DNA of 35,807 nt. Source: Enhydrobacter sp. Its GTDB lineage: Bacteria; Pseudomonadota; Alphaproteobacteria; Reyranellales; Reyranellaceae. Made by a program: the position numbers and the translations under genes. Below, one piece after another: positions 25,243 through 33,337 of this stretch. Each line of letters starts with the position of its first letter. Position 1 is the first letter of the stretch. The stretch covers positions 1 to 35,807 of the forward strand of contig JAHCJV010000059.1 of the NCBI GenBank assembly GCA_026126105.1. The letters are read 5' to 3'. Below the pieces are notes generated by a model that saw only the letters and a program-made list of their open reading frames with translations, was not told the DNA's origin and searched no databases.

Positions 25243-26098
25243 TCCGATACCTGTCGAAGAACCAGTAACCAAAGTAGAATGTGAAGACCGAGGTGAACAG
25301 CGTCCAGAGATAAACCAGCGGATTGGGCAGCTTACCGAGCAGCACGATATCGCGCATCACCTCGACATAGCCCGTAAGCGCGTTGATATAGATCAGGAAA
25401 TTGGCCGGCGACGGCAGAGCGCCGTGGGGATAGAAGATCGGCGTCGCGAACATGAACAGCGGCACGATGTTGATCATCAGGTAGCCGGCGTCGCGCGTGA
25501 ACGCCCCGAGAGCGCACAGGAACCACGACATTCCGATAAGGAAGGCCATGAAGGGAATGAAGGTGAAGGGAATCAGCAGCACCGTCCACGGCAGGCCGCC
25601 GGTGACGGAAACCTGGAACACCAGCATCACCGAGATCGAGATCAGGGTGTAGAGCGTAGCCCGCAGAGTAGAGATCACTGCCAGCATATCACTGGGGAAG
25701 ATCGTCTGCTTGATGAAGTGGGTATATTCGTGCAGCAGCATCGGGGCGCGAAACGCCATCTCCGACCAGAAGTTGAAGACGATGATGCCGCTGAAGATGA
25801 ACAGCGCATAGCCGACCTTCGGCCCCGCGGCGTTGTCGGCCATCGGCAGCTTCAGGTTCGTGGTGAAGGCCAGGCTGTAGACCGTGATCGCCAGCAATGG
25901 CGCCACGACTGCCCAGATCCAGCCGGCCGCCGATCCTTTGAAGCGCTCGCTGAGCTCACGGCGCAGGATCGCCTGGATCAGGTCCTGATGGTTCCACATC
26001 TGCGCGAACGGCTTGCCCAGGAAGCGGACCGCGCGCTCGGCGGCACCGAGATCCTCGACCACGATCTGCTTGCCGTTGACGACGTTCACCGACGGCAT
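25220..26098 (-). CDS. Polysaccharide ABC exporter permease (KpsM/Wzm type)
   Basis: The 292-residue ABC-2 type permease has about six membrane helices (for example GWIWAVVAPLLAITVYSLAF, YALFIFSGIIVFNFW and VYLWTLFTSVFTFYFGYWFF). The N-terminal amphipathic segment QDLIQAILRRELSERFKGS is characteristic of KpsM/Wzm/TagG proteins. It exports lipid-linked glycan across the inner membrane with the ATPase encoded next. It is the first gene of the ten-gene minus-strand run. Its ATG is preceded by AAGGAG about 12 bases upstream and lies only 28 bases from the 3' end of tRNA-Lys, which leaves little room for a private promoter. Confidence 0.9.
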   Translation of the reverse strand: MPSVNVVNGKQIVVEDLGAAERAVRFLGKPFAQMWNHQDLIQAILRRELSERFKGSAAGWIWAVVAPLLAITVYSLAFTTNLKLPMADNAAGPKVGYALFIFSGIIVFNFWSEMAFRAPMLLHEYTHFIKQTIFPSDMLAVISTLRATLYTLISISVMLVFQVSVTGGLPWTVLLIPFTFIPFMAFLIGMSWFLCALGAFTRDAGYLMINIVPLFMFATPIFYPHGALPSPANFLIYINALTGYVEVMRDIVLLGKLPNPLVYLWTLFTSVFTFYFGYWFFDRYRNVIVDVI

Positions 26099-26126
26099 GA
26101 GCCGCGCCTCTCCTTTTCGAGTCCGG

Positions 26127-26201
26127 TGGTGAGCCCGGTCGGTGTCGAACCGACGACCCTCTGATTAAAAGTCAGATGCTCTACCGTTGAGCTACGGGCT
26201 C
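26127..26201 (-). tRNA. tRNA-Lys (anticodon UUU)
   Basis: On the minus strand the sequence folds as a complete cloverleaf. The acceptor stem is GAGCCCG paired with CGGGCTC, the D arm GCTC-AACGGTA-GAGC, the anticodon arm TCTGA-CTTTTAA-TCAGA with anticodon TTT, and the T arm GTCGG-TTCGACA-CCGAC. The discriminator is A and the CCA end is encoded. All stems pair. Its own promoter lies just upstream and coaD lies before that. Confidence 0.95.
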
Positions 26202-26242
26202 GCCCCCGGGTCGCGTCACAGGTCGAAACCCCGCGCGGCGCC

Positions 26243-26271
26243 CATATATGATGCGCGAGCGCCGGGGTCAA
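26243..26271 (-). promoter_or_regulatory. Strong sigma-70 type promoter for tRNA-Lys
   Basis: On the minus strand TTGACC (26271-26266) and TATATG (26248-26243) are separated by exactly 17 bases. Transcription should start near 26236, about 35 bases before the mature tRNA. The promoter lies in the 84-base gap after coaD. Because no T-rich terminator follows the tRNA, the transcript may continue into the export genes. Confidence 0.7.
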
Positions 26272-26285
26272 CGCACCATGCCGCG

Positions 26286-26792
26286 TCAGTCCTTGCCGAA
26301 TTTCCTCTTCAGGCGCTCGTAGACCTTGTTGGACACGAACTGGGACGTGTCACCTCCCAGGCGCGCAATATCCTTGACCAGCGACGAGGCGATGAACTGA
26401 TGCCGGTCGGAGGCCATGAGGAAGATCGTCTCGACATTGGGCTCCATGCGGGCATTCATGTTCGCCATCTGAATCTCGTACTCGAAATCCGACACGGCGC
26501 GCAGCCCACGTATGATCAAGGAGGCGTTCACCTCGCGCGCGAAATGGATCAACAGGCCTTCGAACGGCACCACCTCGATGCGTGCACGCTCCGCTGCTGG
26601 GAAATCCGCGATATCGTCCTTGATGATGTCGATCCGCTCCTCGAGCGAGAACAGCGGGCCCTTGCCGATGTTGATCGCAGGACCGATCACCAGCCTGTCG
26701 ACCAGACGCAAGGAACGTCGGATGACTTCCATGTGTCCGCTCGTGATGGGATCGAACGTTCCCGGATAGACCCCGGTGCGCTCCAAAGCCAT
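26286..26792 (-). CDS. coaD: Phosphopantetheine adenylyltransferase
   Basis: The 168-residue protein catalyses the penultimate step of coenzyme A synthesis. It begins VYPGTFDPITSGHMEVIRRS with the nucleotidyl-transferase T/HxGH motif as TSGH (17-20). It also has VVPFEGLLIHFA, LIIRGLRAVSDFEYEIQMAN and the C-terminal ASSLVKDIARLGGD, which matches the ISSxxVKE motif. The length is normal. The ATG at 26792 has GGGGG about 6 bases upstream and is preferred over an earlier start ten codons upstream. It lies 68 bases downstream of gyrA on the same strand, the usual alphaproteobacterial order. Confidence 0.96.
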   Translation of the reverse strand: MALERTGVYPGTFDPITSGHMEVIRRSLRLVDRLVIGPAINIGKGPLFSLEERIDIIKDDIADFPAAERARIEVVPFEGLLIHFAREVNASLIIRGLRAVSDFEYEIQMANMNARMEPNVETIFLMASDRHQFIASSLVKDIARLGGDTSQFVSNKVYERLKRKFGKD

Positions 26793-26860
26793 ATGCCCCC
26801 CTTCGCTCCCCGATTCGCGCATTGTGCAGCGCGGCGAAGTCTTAGCCAGACAGACGGGCC

Positions 26861-29662
26861 TTATCCACCGTTTGTTTCGGAATGATCCTCACCATTTCCG
26901 CCGTTCGCCTCGTCGTCCTCGCCGATCCGGATGGCGGAAACGACCCGCTCGCCCTCGCTCACATTGACGATGCGCACGCCTCTGGTGCCGCGTCCGGCGA
27001 TACGCACTCCATCCACGGGACACCGGATCAGCGTTCCGCCGTCGGTGACGAGCATGATCTGATCGCTCTGCCGCACGGGGAATGCTGCAACCACCTGCCC
27101 ACCCCTGGCGAGATTCATCAGCTCGACACCCTTGCCGCCGCGGCCGGTCACCCGATACTCGTAGGCCGAGGTGCGTTTGCCGAAACCCGACGAGGCCACG
27201 GTGAGGATGAGCTCCTCCTTCTCCTGCAGCTCATGGAAGCGCTCCGGCGACAGCGTCGTTGCCGGAGGAGTTGCCGTTGCTTCCTCGATCGGGGCCCCCG
27301 TTTCCTCATCGCCATTCTCCGCTGCATTCTCGGCCTGGCGCAGTGCGCGCGACTGGCGGAGATAGGCGTCGCGCTCCTCGGTCGTGATGCCCTTGCCGCC
27401 GTCGACCAGCGACATCGAGATCACCTCGTCGCCGTCGGCGAGCGCGATGCCCCGCACACCCGTCGAAGCGCGGCTCGCGAAGACACGAACCGTGGAAACC
27501 GGAAAGCGCATCGCGCGGCCGAGTTTCGTGGCGAGCAGGACATCCTGCTCCTCGCTGCAGACGCCCACGCCGATCAGCCGGTCGCCCGCATCCTCGCCCT
27601 CGAACTTCATGGCGATCTTGCCGTTCTGGTTGACGGTGACGAAGTCGGTGAGTTCGTTGCGCCGCACGCCGCCCCGGGCGGTCGCGAACATCACGTTGAG
27701 CGTCGCCCAGCTCGCATCGTCCTCCGGCATCGGCATGAAGTTCGTGATGGTCTCGCCTTCGGACAGCGGCAGCAGGTTTACGAACGCCTTGCCGCGCGCC
27801 TGTGGCGCGCCGAGCGGCAAACGCCAGACCTTGAGCTTGTAGACGATGCCGCGGCTCGAGAAGAACAGCACCGGCGTATGGGTGTTGGCGACGAACAGCG
27901 AGGAGACGAAATCGTCCTCGCGCGTGGCCATGCCCGAGCGGCCCTTTCCGCCGCGACGCTGGGCGCGATAGGCCGACACTGGCACGCGTTTGACGTAGCC
28001 GCCGTGCGTCACCGTCACGACCATGTCCTCGCGCTGGATCAGATCCTCGACGTCCTGCTCGAACTCGTTGTCGAGGATCTCCGTCCGGCGCGGCGTCGCG
28101 AACTTGCCCTTGATCTCGAGCAGCTCCGTGCGCATCAGGTAGAACAACTTGTCGCGATCGGCCAGCAGCTCGAGCAGACCCTCGATCATCTTGGCGACCT
28201 CGGTCAGCTCCTCGGCAATCTTGTCGCGCTCGAGCCCGGTGAGGCGCTGCAGGCGAAGATCGAGGATGGCGCGGGCCTGCACCTCCGACAGCCGGTAGGT
28301 GCCGTCCTCGGCGACGGCGCGTCCGGGCTCGGCAATCAGCGCGATCAGCGGCGCCACGTCGGAGGCCGGCCAGTGCCTCGCCATCAACCGCTCGCGCGCC
28401 ACCACCGGGTCGGGCGCACTGCGGATCATCGCGATCACCTCGTCGATGTTGGCGACCGCGATTGCGAGACCGACCAGCACGTGAGCGCGGTCGCGCGCAT
28501 GGTTGAGCTCGAACCTCGTGCGGCGCGTCAGGACCTCGGCGCGGAAGCGGATGAACGCCTCCAGCAGCTCCTTGAGATTCATCAGCCGAGGACGGCCGCC
28601 ATCGAGCGCCAGCGAATTGACGCTGAACGACGTCTGCAATGGCGTGAAGCGATAAAGCTGATTGAGCACCACGTCGGCCATCGCGTCGCGCTTCAACTCG
28701 ACCACGAGGCGCACGCCGTCGCGGTCGCTCTCGTCACGCACTTCCGAGACGCCCTCGACCTTCTTGTCACGCACCACCTCGGCAATGCGTTCGTGCAGTC
28801 GCGCCTTGTTCTCCTGGTAGGGCACCTCGGAGATGACGATCGCCTCGCGCCCGCCGCGAATCTCCTCGACCCGCGTCTTGGCGCGCATGATCAGGGAACC
28901 GCGCCCGAGCTCGTACGCGGCGCGGATGCCGTTGCGGCCCAGGATGCTGGCGCCGGTCGGGAAATCCGGCCCAGGCACGTACTCGATCAGCTGCGTGACG
29001 CTGAGATCCGGATTCTCGATCAGCGCGCAGCAGGCGTCGATCAGCTCGCCGAGATTGTGCGGCGGGATGTTCGTCGCCATGCCGACGGCGATGCCGCCTG
29101 CGCCGTTGGCCAACAGGTTCGGGTAAGCCGCCGGTAGCACGGTGGGCTCCTGCTCGCGCTCGTCGTAATTGGGCTGGAACTCGACCGTGTCCTTGTCGAT
29201 GTCGGCCAGCATCGTCTCTGCGACGACGGCGAGGCGCGCCTCGGTGTAGCGCATGGCCGCCGGAGGGTCGCCATCCATCGACCCGAAATTGCCCTGGCCC
29301 GAAATCAGCGGCAGGCGCATGGAGAAGTCCTGCGCCATACGCACCATCGCGTCGTAGATCGCCGTGTCGCCATGCGGGTGATACTTGCCCATCACATCGC
29401 CGACGATGCGCGCGGACTTGCGGAACGGTCGCGAGGAATCGTAGCCGCCTTCCTTCATGGCATAGAGGATACGTCGCTGAACGGGTTTCAATCCGTCGCG
29501 CGCATCCGGCAGGGCGCGGGCCACGATCACGCTCATCGCATAATCGAGGTAGGAGCGTTTCATCTCCTCTTCGATGGTGATCGGCGTATGCGGCGACGGC
29601 GTCGGCGTTTCGGGCGCGCCCGGTGGCGGCGGCGCCGGCGGAAGGGTCGTATCGTCGCTCAC
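26861..29662 (-). CDS. gyrA: DNA gyrase subunit A
   Basis: From GTG 29662 the protein has 933 residues and introduces negative supercoils with GyrB. The N-terminal domain shows KRSYLDYAMSVIVARALPD, the quinolone-determining segment HPHGDTAIYDAMVRMAQDFS (Thr100 and Asp104 at the E. coli 83 and 87 positions) and the catalytic Tyr139 in RYTEARLA. The C-terminal wrapping domain has the GyrA box QRRGGKG and a Glu/Ala-rich insertion (around QAENAAENGDEETGAPIEEA). The proline-rich head after the start (PPAPPPPGAPETPTPSPHTP) is longer than in E. coli. The GTG start is chosen because the frame upstream has no ribosome binding site. The HAD gene diverges from it across 164 AT-richer bases. Confidence 0.97.
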   Translation of the reverse strand: MSDDTTLPPAPPPPGAPETPTPSPHTPITIEEEMKRSYLDYAMSVIVARALPDARDGLKPVQRRILYAMKEGGYDSSRPFRKSARIVGDVMGKYHPHGDTAIYDAMVRMAQDFSMRLPLISGQGNFGSMDGDPPAAMRYTEARLAVVAETMLADIDKDTVEFQPNYDEREQEPTVLPAAYPNLLANGAGGIAVGMATNIPPHNLGELIDACCALIENPDLSVTQLIEYVPGPDFPTGASILGRNGIRAAYELGRGSLIMRAKTRVEEIRGGREAIVISEVPYQENKARLHERIAEVVRDKKVEGVSEVRDESDRDGVRLVVELKRDAMADVVLNQLYRFTPLQTSFSVNSLALDGGRPRLMNLKELLEAFIRFRAEVLTRRTRFELNHARDRAHVLVGLAIAVANIDEVIAMIRSAPDPVVARERLMARHWPASDVAPLIALIAEPGRAVAEDGTYRLSEVQARAILDLRLQRLTGLERDKIAEELTEVAKMIEGLLELLADRDKLFYLMRTELLEIKGKFATPRRTEILDNEFEQDVEDLIQREDMVVTVTHGGYVKRVPVSAYRAQRRGGKGRSGMATREDDFVSSLFVANTHTPVLFFSSRGIVYKLKVWRLPLGAPQARGKAFVNLLPLSEGETITNFMPMPEDDASWATLNVMFATARGGVRRNELTDFVTVNQNGKIAMKFEGEDAGDRLIGVGVCSEEQDVLLATKLGRAMRFPVSTVRVFASRASTGVRGIALADGDEVISMSLVDGGKGITTEERDAYLRQSRALRQAENAAENGDEETGAPIEEATATPPATTLSPERFHELQEKEELILTVASSGFGKRTSAYEYRVTGRGGKGVELMNLARGGQVVAAFPVRQSDQIMLVTDGGTLIRCPVDGVRIAGRGTRGVRIVNVSEGERVVSAIRIGEDDEANGGNGEDHSETNGG

Positions 29663-29826
29663 GGGAACCTGGATTTTTGCTCGTTCTCTCGGGCTCGCCG
29701 AGGCATTCCCCAACCTACCAAACGGGGCCCGAAAGACCAACAAAAAACAGCTCGGGAAATGTTCTTTAAGGGACTGATTTTATTGGTAGAATCCCGCCTG
29801 GAATTAATCCCCGGAAAGGCCGTCTC

Positions 29827-30456
29827 TTGCCCCCTTCGAAACCCACCGTGGCAATCTTCGACTACGGCGGCGTGCTGGTCGACTGGAACCCGCGCCATTT
29901 GTACCGGCAATTGATCCCCGATCCGGTCGAAATGGAGCGATTCCTGGCCGAAGTTGCGACCCGCGACTGGCACATGGTGCAGGATGCAGGCGGCGACCCG
30001 GGAGAGGCGACGCGGCGGCTGCAGGCTCTCCACCCCGACAAGCATGAGCTGATCGGCGCCTTCTACGGCCGCTTCGACGAGATGAGCGCGCATGCGTTCC
30101 CCGAGATGGCGGCGCTGGTCGAGAAGCTGCACGACGCGGGCACACCGCTCTACCTGCTTTCAAACGCGCCGAACCTGCTCGATACCTGGCTCCGCGGGCC
30201 GGCCCTGCAACGGCATGCGTTCCTGGGTCGTTTCCGCGACTACGTGGTTTCGGGCCTGGTCGGGCACTCCAAGCCGGACCGTGCGATTTTCGATCTTGTC
30301 TGTCGCACGGGCGGGTTCGAGCCGGCGGAGGCGGTGTTCATCGACGATGTGCTCTCCAACGTCGAGGGCGCCCGTGCCGCCGGCATGTCCGCGATCCACC
30401 ATCGATCGGCCAGAGATACGATCGACGCACTGAGAGCCCTGGGGCTACCCGCCTGA
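29827..30456 (+). CDS. HAD-superfamily hydrolase (YihX-like)
   Basis: The 209-residue protein has HAD motif I as VAIFDYGGVLVDWNPRH (nucleophile Asp12, with Gly at the +2 acid position as in YihX-type proteins), motif II YLLSNAPN (Ser112), motif III SKPDRAIF (Lys149) and motif IV FIDDVLSNVEGARAAGM (Asp173, Asp174). A small helical cap lies at about 20-95. Family members dephosphorylate small sugar phosphates or similar compounds; the substrate is unknown. The start is TTG at 29827, seven bases after GGAAAGG. A -10-like TAGAAT at 29787-29792 is a possible promoter, although its -35 is poor. It converges with ssb. Confidence 0.85.
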   Translation: MPPSKPTVAIFDYGGVLVDWNPRHLYRQLIPDPVEMERFLAEVATRDWHMVQDAGGDPGEATRRLQALHPDKHELIGAFYGRFDEMSAHAFPEMAALVEKLHDAGTPLYLLSNAPNLLDTWLRGPALQRHAFLGRFRDYVVSGLVGHSKPDRAIFDLVCRTGGFEPAEAVFIDDVLSNVEGARAAGMSAIHHRSARDTIDALRALGLPA

Positions 30457-30489
30457 ACTACGGAAAGAGGCCTGTTTTCGTCCGGTGAA

Positions 30490-30502
30490 GCCCCCGCGGG
30501 GC
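30490..30502. terminator. Weak hairpin between convergent HAD and ssb genes
   Basis: GCCCC-CGC-GGGGC forms a short GC stem in the 72-base gap between the two convergent genes. No run of T follows on either strand, so it is at best a weak bidirectional terminator. A long GC stem of this kind can also occur by chance at this base composition. Confidence 0.25.
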
Positions 30503-30528
30503 GCCCAAACTATTCTCAACAGCCCGGC

Positions 30529-31017
30529 TCAAAACGGGATGTCGTCGTCGAGCTCGGCCTTGCTGCGGGCGGCGGCCGCGGGACGGCCGCCACCGCCGCC
30601 GCTCGGCATCGGGCTGTAGTCGTCGTCCATGCCGCCGCCACCCATAGAAGCGCCGCCTCCGTCGCCCCGGCCGTCGAGCATCGTGAGTACGCCGCCGAAG
30701 CGCGGGATCACGACTTCGGTGGTGTAGCGCTCCTGGCCGCTCTGGTCGGTCCATTTGCGGGTCGAGAGCTGCCCCTCGACATAGATCTTGGAGCCCTTCC
30801 GGATGTACTTCTGCGCCACTTCGGCCAGCTTCTCGTTGAATATCACCACGCGGTGCCACTCGGTGCGCTCTTTCCGCTCGCCGCTCTGGCGATCGCGCCA
30901 GTTCTCCGAGGTGGCGACCGACATGTTCACCAGGGACCGGCCGTCCTGCATCGACTTCACTTCGGGGTCGCGGCCGAGATTGCCGACCAGGATGACTTTG
31001 TTGACGCTGCCCGCCAT
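30529..31017 (-). CDS. ssb: Single-stranded DNA-binding protein
   Basis: The 162-residue protein begins AGSVNKVILVGNLGRDPEVK, the start of the OB fold. It continues with SVATSENWRDRQSGERKERT, EWHRVVIFNEKLAEVAQKYI and KIYVEGQLSTRKWTDQSG. A Gly-rich linker follows (about 115-150), and the acidic tip DDDIPF recruits repair and replication partners. The ATG at 31017 follows AAGGAGG at 7 bases. ssb is commonly next to uvrA in proteobacteria; here a racemase-like gene and an MFS gene lie between them. No GAAC-N7-GAAC type LexA box was found upstream. Confidence 0.97.
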   Translation of the reverse strand: MAGSVNKVILVGNLGRDPEVKSMQDGRSLVNMSVATSENWRDRQSGERKERTEWHRVVIFNEKLAEVAQKYIRKGSKIYVEGQLSTRKWTDQSGQERYTTEVVIPRFGGVLTMLDGRGDGGGASMGGGGMDDDYSPMPSGGGGGRPAAAARSKAELDDDIPF

Positions 31018-31127
31018 TGGGGCCTCCTTCGCTTTCCCGGTGCCTGCGGGACGCACGCACCTACCTCACAGGGCGCCAACCTACTGCCGCTCGCCTGTGA
31101 ACAGCCACCGATTTTGGGTTGCGACCG

Positions 31128-31916
31128 TCAGTGGGCGAGGAACTGGCTGATCGCCGCCGGAGGCGCCTTGGCGTAAGTGCCGCGGCGGCTGACCACGACC
31201 TTCGTGATGTCCCGAAGCGCCAGCGCCATCTCGGCCGCCTTGGCCACGACCGCGACCCCGTTCATTACCGGGGCGCCCTCGATCACGAAGGGTGCTTCAC
31301 GGGCAAACAGCATCATCGGCAGCCCCCCTGCGGGAATGATGATCTCGGCACCGGCGGCGATCAGCGGCCTCACCTGCTCGACGAACTGCGCGCGGACCGC
31401 GGCATAGGCGCTCTCGTCGGTAAACGCCGCCATGAAAGCCGGGACGTCCATCTCGAGGGCACGCGTGCCGACACAGCGTTCGGCCAGCCCATGGCTGCGC
31501 ACCTGGCGATCGTGCCAGGGCAGAAAGACGGGATTGACGGTCACCAGACCGAAACGATGAGCCATGCTCAGGGCGGCCAGCATGTTGGCCTCGCCCAGGC
31601 TGATCACGGGAATATCGACGGCGCCGCGCAGCTCGATCAGGGCCGGTTCCTGGAAGTGGCCGAGCACGAAGGCGTCATAGCCTTCCTTCTCGGCCTCCAA
31701 GGCGTTGCGGATGACCTGCCCGGCGCAGCGGAACTCGCTCAGCGCATGAAACGCGAAGTCAGGAGGCTCAAGCCCGCGGACTTCGAAACGAATGCCCGGG
31801 CTCGCCATCGCGTCGAGCATGCCCTGCAGACGCTCGATGTAGGGCGCCTGCTGCATGGGATGAACGAAGCTCTGGTACCAGATCCGTGCAGTGGCGCGAG
31901 TTGCTGCTGTCGTCAT
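31128..31916 (-). CDS. Asp/Glu/hydantoin racemase-fold protein lacking the usual cysteines
   Basis: The 262-residue protein matches the hydantoin-racemase branch of the Asp/Glu racemase superfamily in order and length (IWYQSFVHP, YDAFVLGHFQEPALIELR, DIPVISLGEANMLAALSM, GAEIIIPAGGLPMML). In active racemases one Cys precedes the first loop (ACFxDPGL) and a second sits in the later one (LGCAGM). Here these positions read His87 (GHFQEPAL) and Ala196-Gly197 (PAGGLP). Two-base proton transfer by thiols is therefore not possible, and the reaction must differ. The ATG at 31916 has AGGAGG 8 bases upstream, an excellent ribosome binding site. It diverges from the MFS gene, which may carry its substrate. 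Confidence 0.78.
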   Translation of the reverse strand: MTTAATRATARIWYQSFVHPMQQAPYIERLQGMLDAMASPGIRFEVRGLEPPDFAFHALSEFRCAGQVIRNALEAEKEGYDAFVLGHFQEPALIELRGAVDIPVISLGEANMLAALSMAHRFGLVTVNPVFLPWHDRQVRSHGLAERCVGTRALEMDVPAFMAAFTDESAYAAVRAQFVEQVRPLIAAGAEIIIPAGGLPMMLFAREAPFVIEGAPVMNGVAVVAKAAEMALALRDITKVVVSRRGTYAKAPPAAISQFLAH

Positions 31917-32011
31917 CGATTCGCCTCCTATTGGGATGCCAAGCCTAGCTCATGGCCACCCTCCGACAATTCATTGGTCGTGCGGCAGGCGGTTCCATAG
32001 CTTCCGCCGCC

Positions 32012-33253
32012 ATGAGCAATTCCTTCCACGTCCCGCAGGTCTCGCGCGGTGAGGCTTACGCCATGCTGGGCGGCGCGGCGCTGTTGATGACCATCGGCAT
32101 GGGCATCCGGCAGAATCTCGGCCTCTTTCAGGCGCCCGCTTCGCGCGAACTGGGCATCGCCATCTCCGACTTCGCGCTCGCCATCTCCGTGCAGCAGGTC
32201 GCGTGGGGCGTCAGCCAGCCCTTTACCGGCATCCTGGCCGACCGGTACGGCACCCGCTGGGTGTCGCTGATCGGCGCGCTGATCTACATCGCAGGCGTCG
32301 TACTGACCGCGACGGCGACCGGCCAATGGCCGATCGTGCTGGGCTCGGGCGTGATGATCGGCGTGGCGCTCGCCTGCACCAGCTCGGGAATCACCGCCAA
32401 CATAGCCGCGCGCGTCGTGGCGCCGCATCGCCGGACCCTGGCGTTCGGGCTCGTTTCCGCGGCCGGTTCGGTCGGGACCATGTTCACGGCACCGATCGCT
32501 GCGTATTTCCTGAATCACGACGGCTGGCGTGCCGGCCTATGGGCCTTCGCAATCCTCGCCCTGGCCATGCTGCCCGCGGCTTTCATCGGCAGCCGGGCAG
32601 ATCGGCTACCCAACAGCCGCGTCGCCGATCGGAACCTCACCCTGATGAGCGCGCTGGACGAGGCCCGCCGTCATAGCGGCTATGTGGTGATGTCGCTCGC
32701 CTTCTTCGTCTGCGGGCTGCAGCTCGTCTTCATCACGACCCACCTCCCGACATACCTCGCCCAGTGCGGCGTCGATCCGAGCTATAGCGCGCTGATGCTG
32801 ATGCTGGTTGGCGGCTTCAACATCCTCAGCTCGTGGCTGTTCGGCTGGCTCGGCGACCGCTATCCCAAGCGTCTGCTGCTGGGCGGCATCTACCTGCTGC
32901 GTTCGGCGGCGATCGCCGCCTTCTTCCTGCATCCCCCGACGCCGCTCAGCATCGTGCTGTTCGGTGCCGCGATGGGCACGCTGTGGCTTGGCGTGATCCC
33001 GCTGGTGAACGGGCTGGTCGTTCAGCTCTTCGGGCTGCGCTTCCTGTCGACGCTGACCGGCATCTCCTTCCTCAGCCACCAGGCCGGTTCGTTCCTCGGC
33101 GCCTGGGGCGGCGGTTACCTGTTCGACGTGATGGGCAACTACGATCTGGCCTGGAAAGCCGCGGTCCTGATCGGCCTGATCGCCGGCACCGCACAGTTGC
33201 TGATGAACGACAGGCCGACCGAACGGCTGGCCGGGCAAGCTGCCGCAGCCTGA
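32012..33253 (+). CDS. Major facilitator superfamily transporter
   Basis: From ATG 32012 the protein has 413 residues and about twelve membrane helices in two halves. The MFS signature loop between helices 2 and 3 is GILADRYGTRW, and the equivalent in the second half is GWLGDRYPKR. The segment MGIRQNLGLFQAPASRELGI and the overall pattern resemble monocarboxylate/oxalate-formate-like members. An earlier ATG at 31952 would leave only 35 bases to the divergent racemase-like gene and adds a poorly hydrophobic head, so 32012 is preferred, though its ribosome binding site is weak. Substrate unknown; an organic acid is likely from the family. Confidence 0.85.
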   Translation: MSNSFHVPQVSRGEAYAMLGGAALLMTIGMGIRQNLGLFQAPASRELGIAISDFALAISVQQVAWGVSQPFTGILADRYGTRWVSLIGALIYIAGVVLTATATGQWPIVLGSGVMIGVALACTSSGITANIAARVVAPHRRTLAFGLVSAAGSVGTMFTAPIAAYFLNHDGWRAGLWAFAILALAMLPAAFIGSRADRLPNSRVADRNLTLMSALDEARRHSGYVVMSLAFFVCGLQLVFITTHLPTYLAQCGVDPSYSALMLMLVGGFNILSSWLFGWLGDRYPKRLLLGGIYLLRSAAIAAFFLHPPTPLSIVLFGAAMGTLWLGVIPLVNGLVVQLFGLRFLSTLTGISFLSHQAGSFLGAWGGGYLFDVMGNYDLAWKAAVLIGLIAGTAQLLMNDRPTERLAGQAAAA

Positions 33254-33337
33254 CAATTGCTGTCGTCGCATGTGGCAAAAACTATTGTGGATAGCCATAT
33301 GCGCGGACCGCCGCCCGCGCGCTATTGTTCCGGTCAC

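Noticed and set aside
26882..29137. Long plus-strand open frame opposite gyrA
   Set aside because: Pure shadow of gyrA with no start context or domain.
28940..29400. Thr at the E. coli GyrA Ser83 position as a resistance change
   Set aside because: Thr occurs here as wild type in other proteobacteria, so it is not evidence of quinolone selection.
29500..29743. Upstream extension of gyrA to an earlier ATG
   Set aside because: No ribosome binding site ahead of it, and the GTG at 29662 gives a more typical start followed by the known N-terminal sequence.
33254..33337. Possible SOS (LexA) box before uvrA
   Set aside because: Only single GTTC half-sites are present; no GTTC-N7-GTTC or GAAC-N7-GAAC pair was found here or before ssb.
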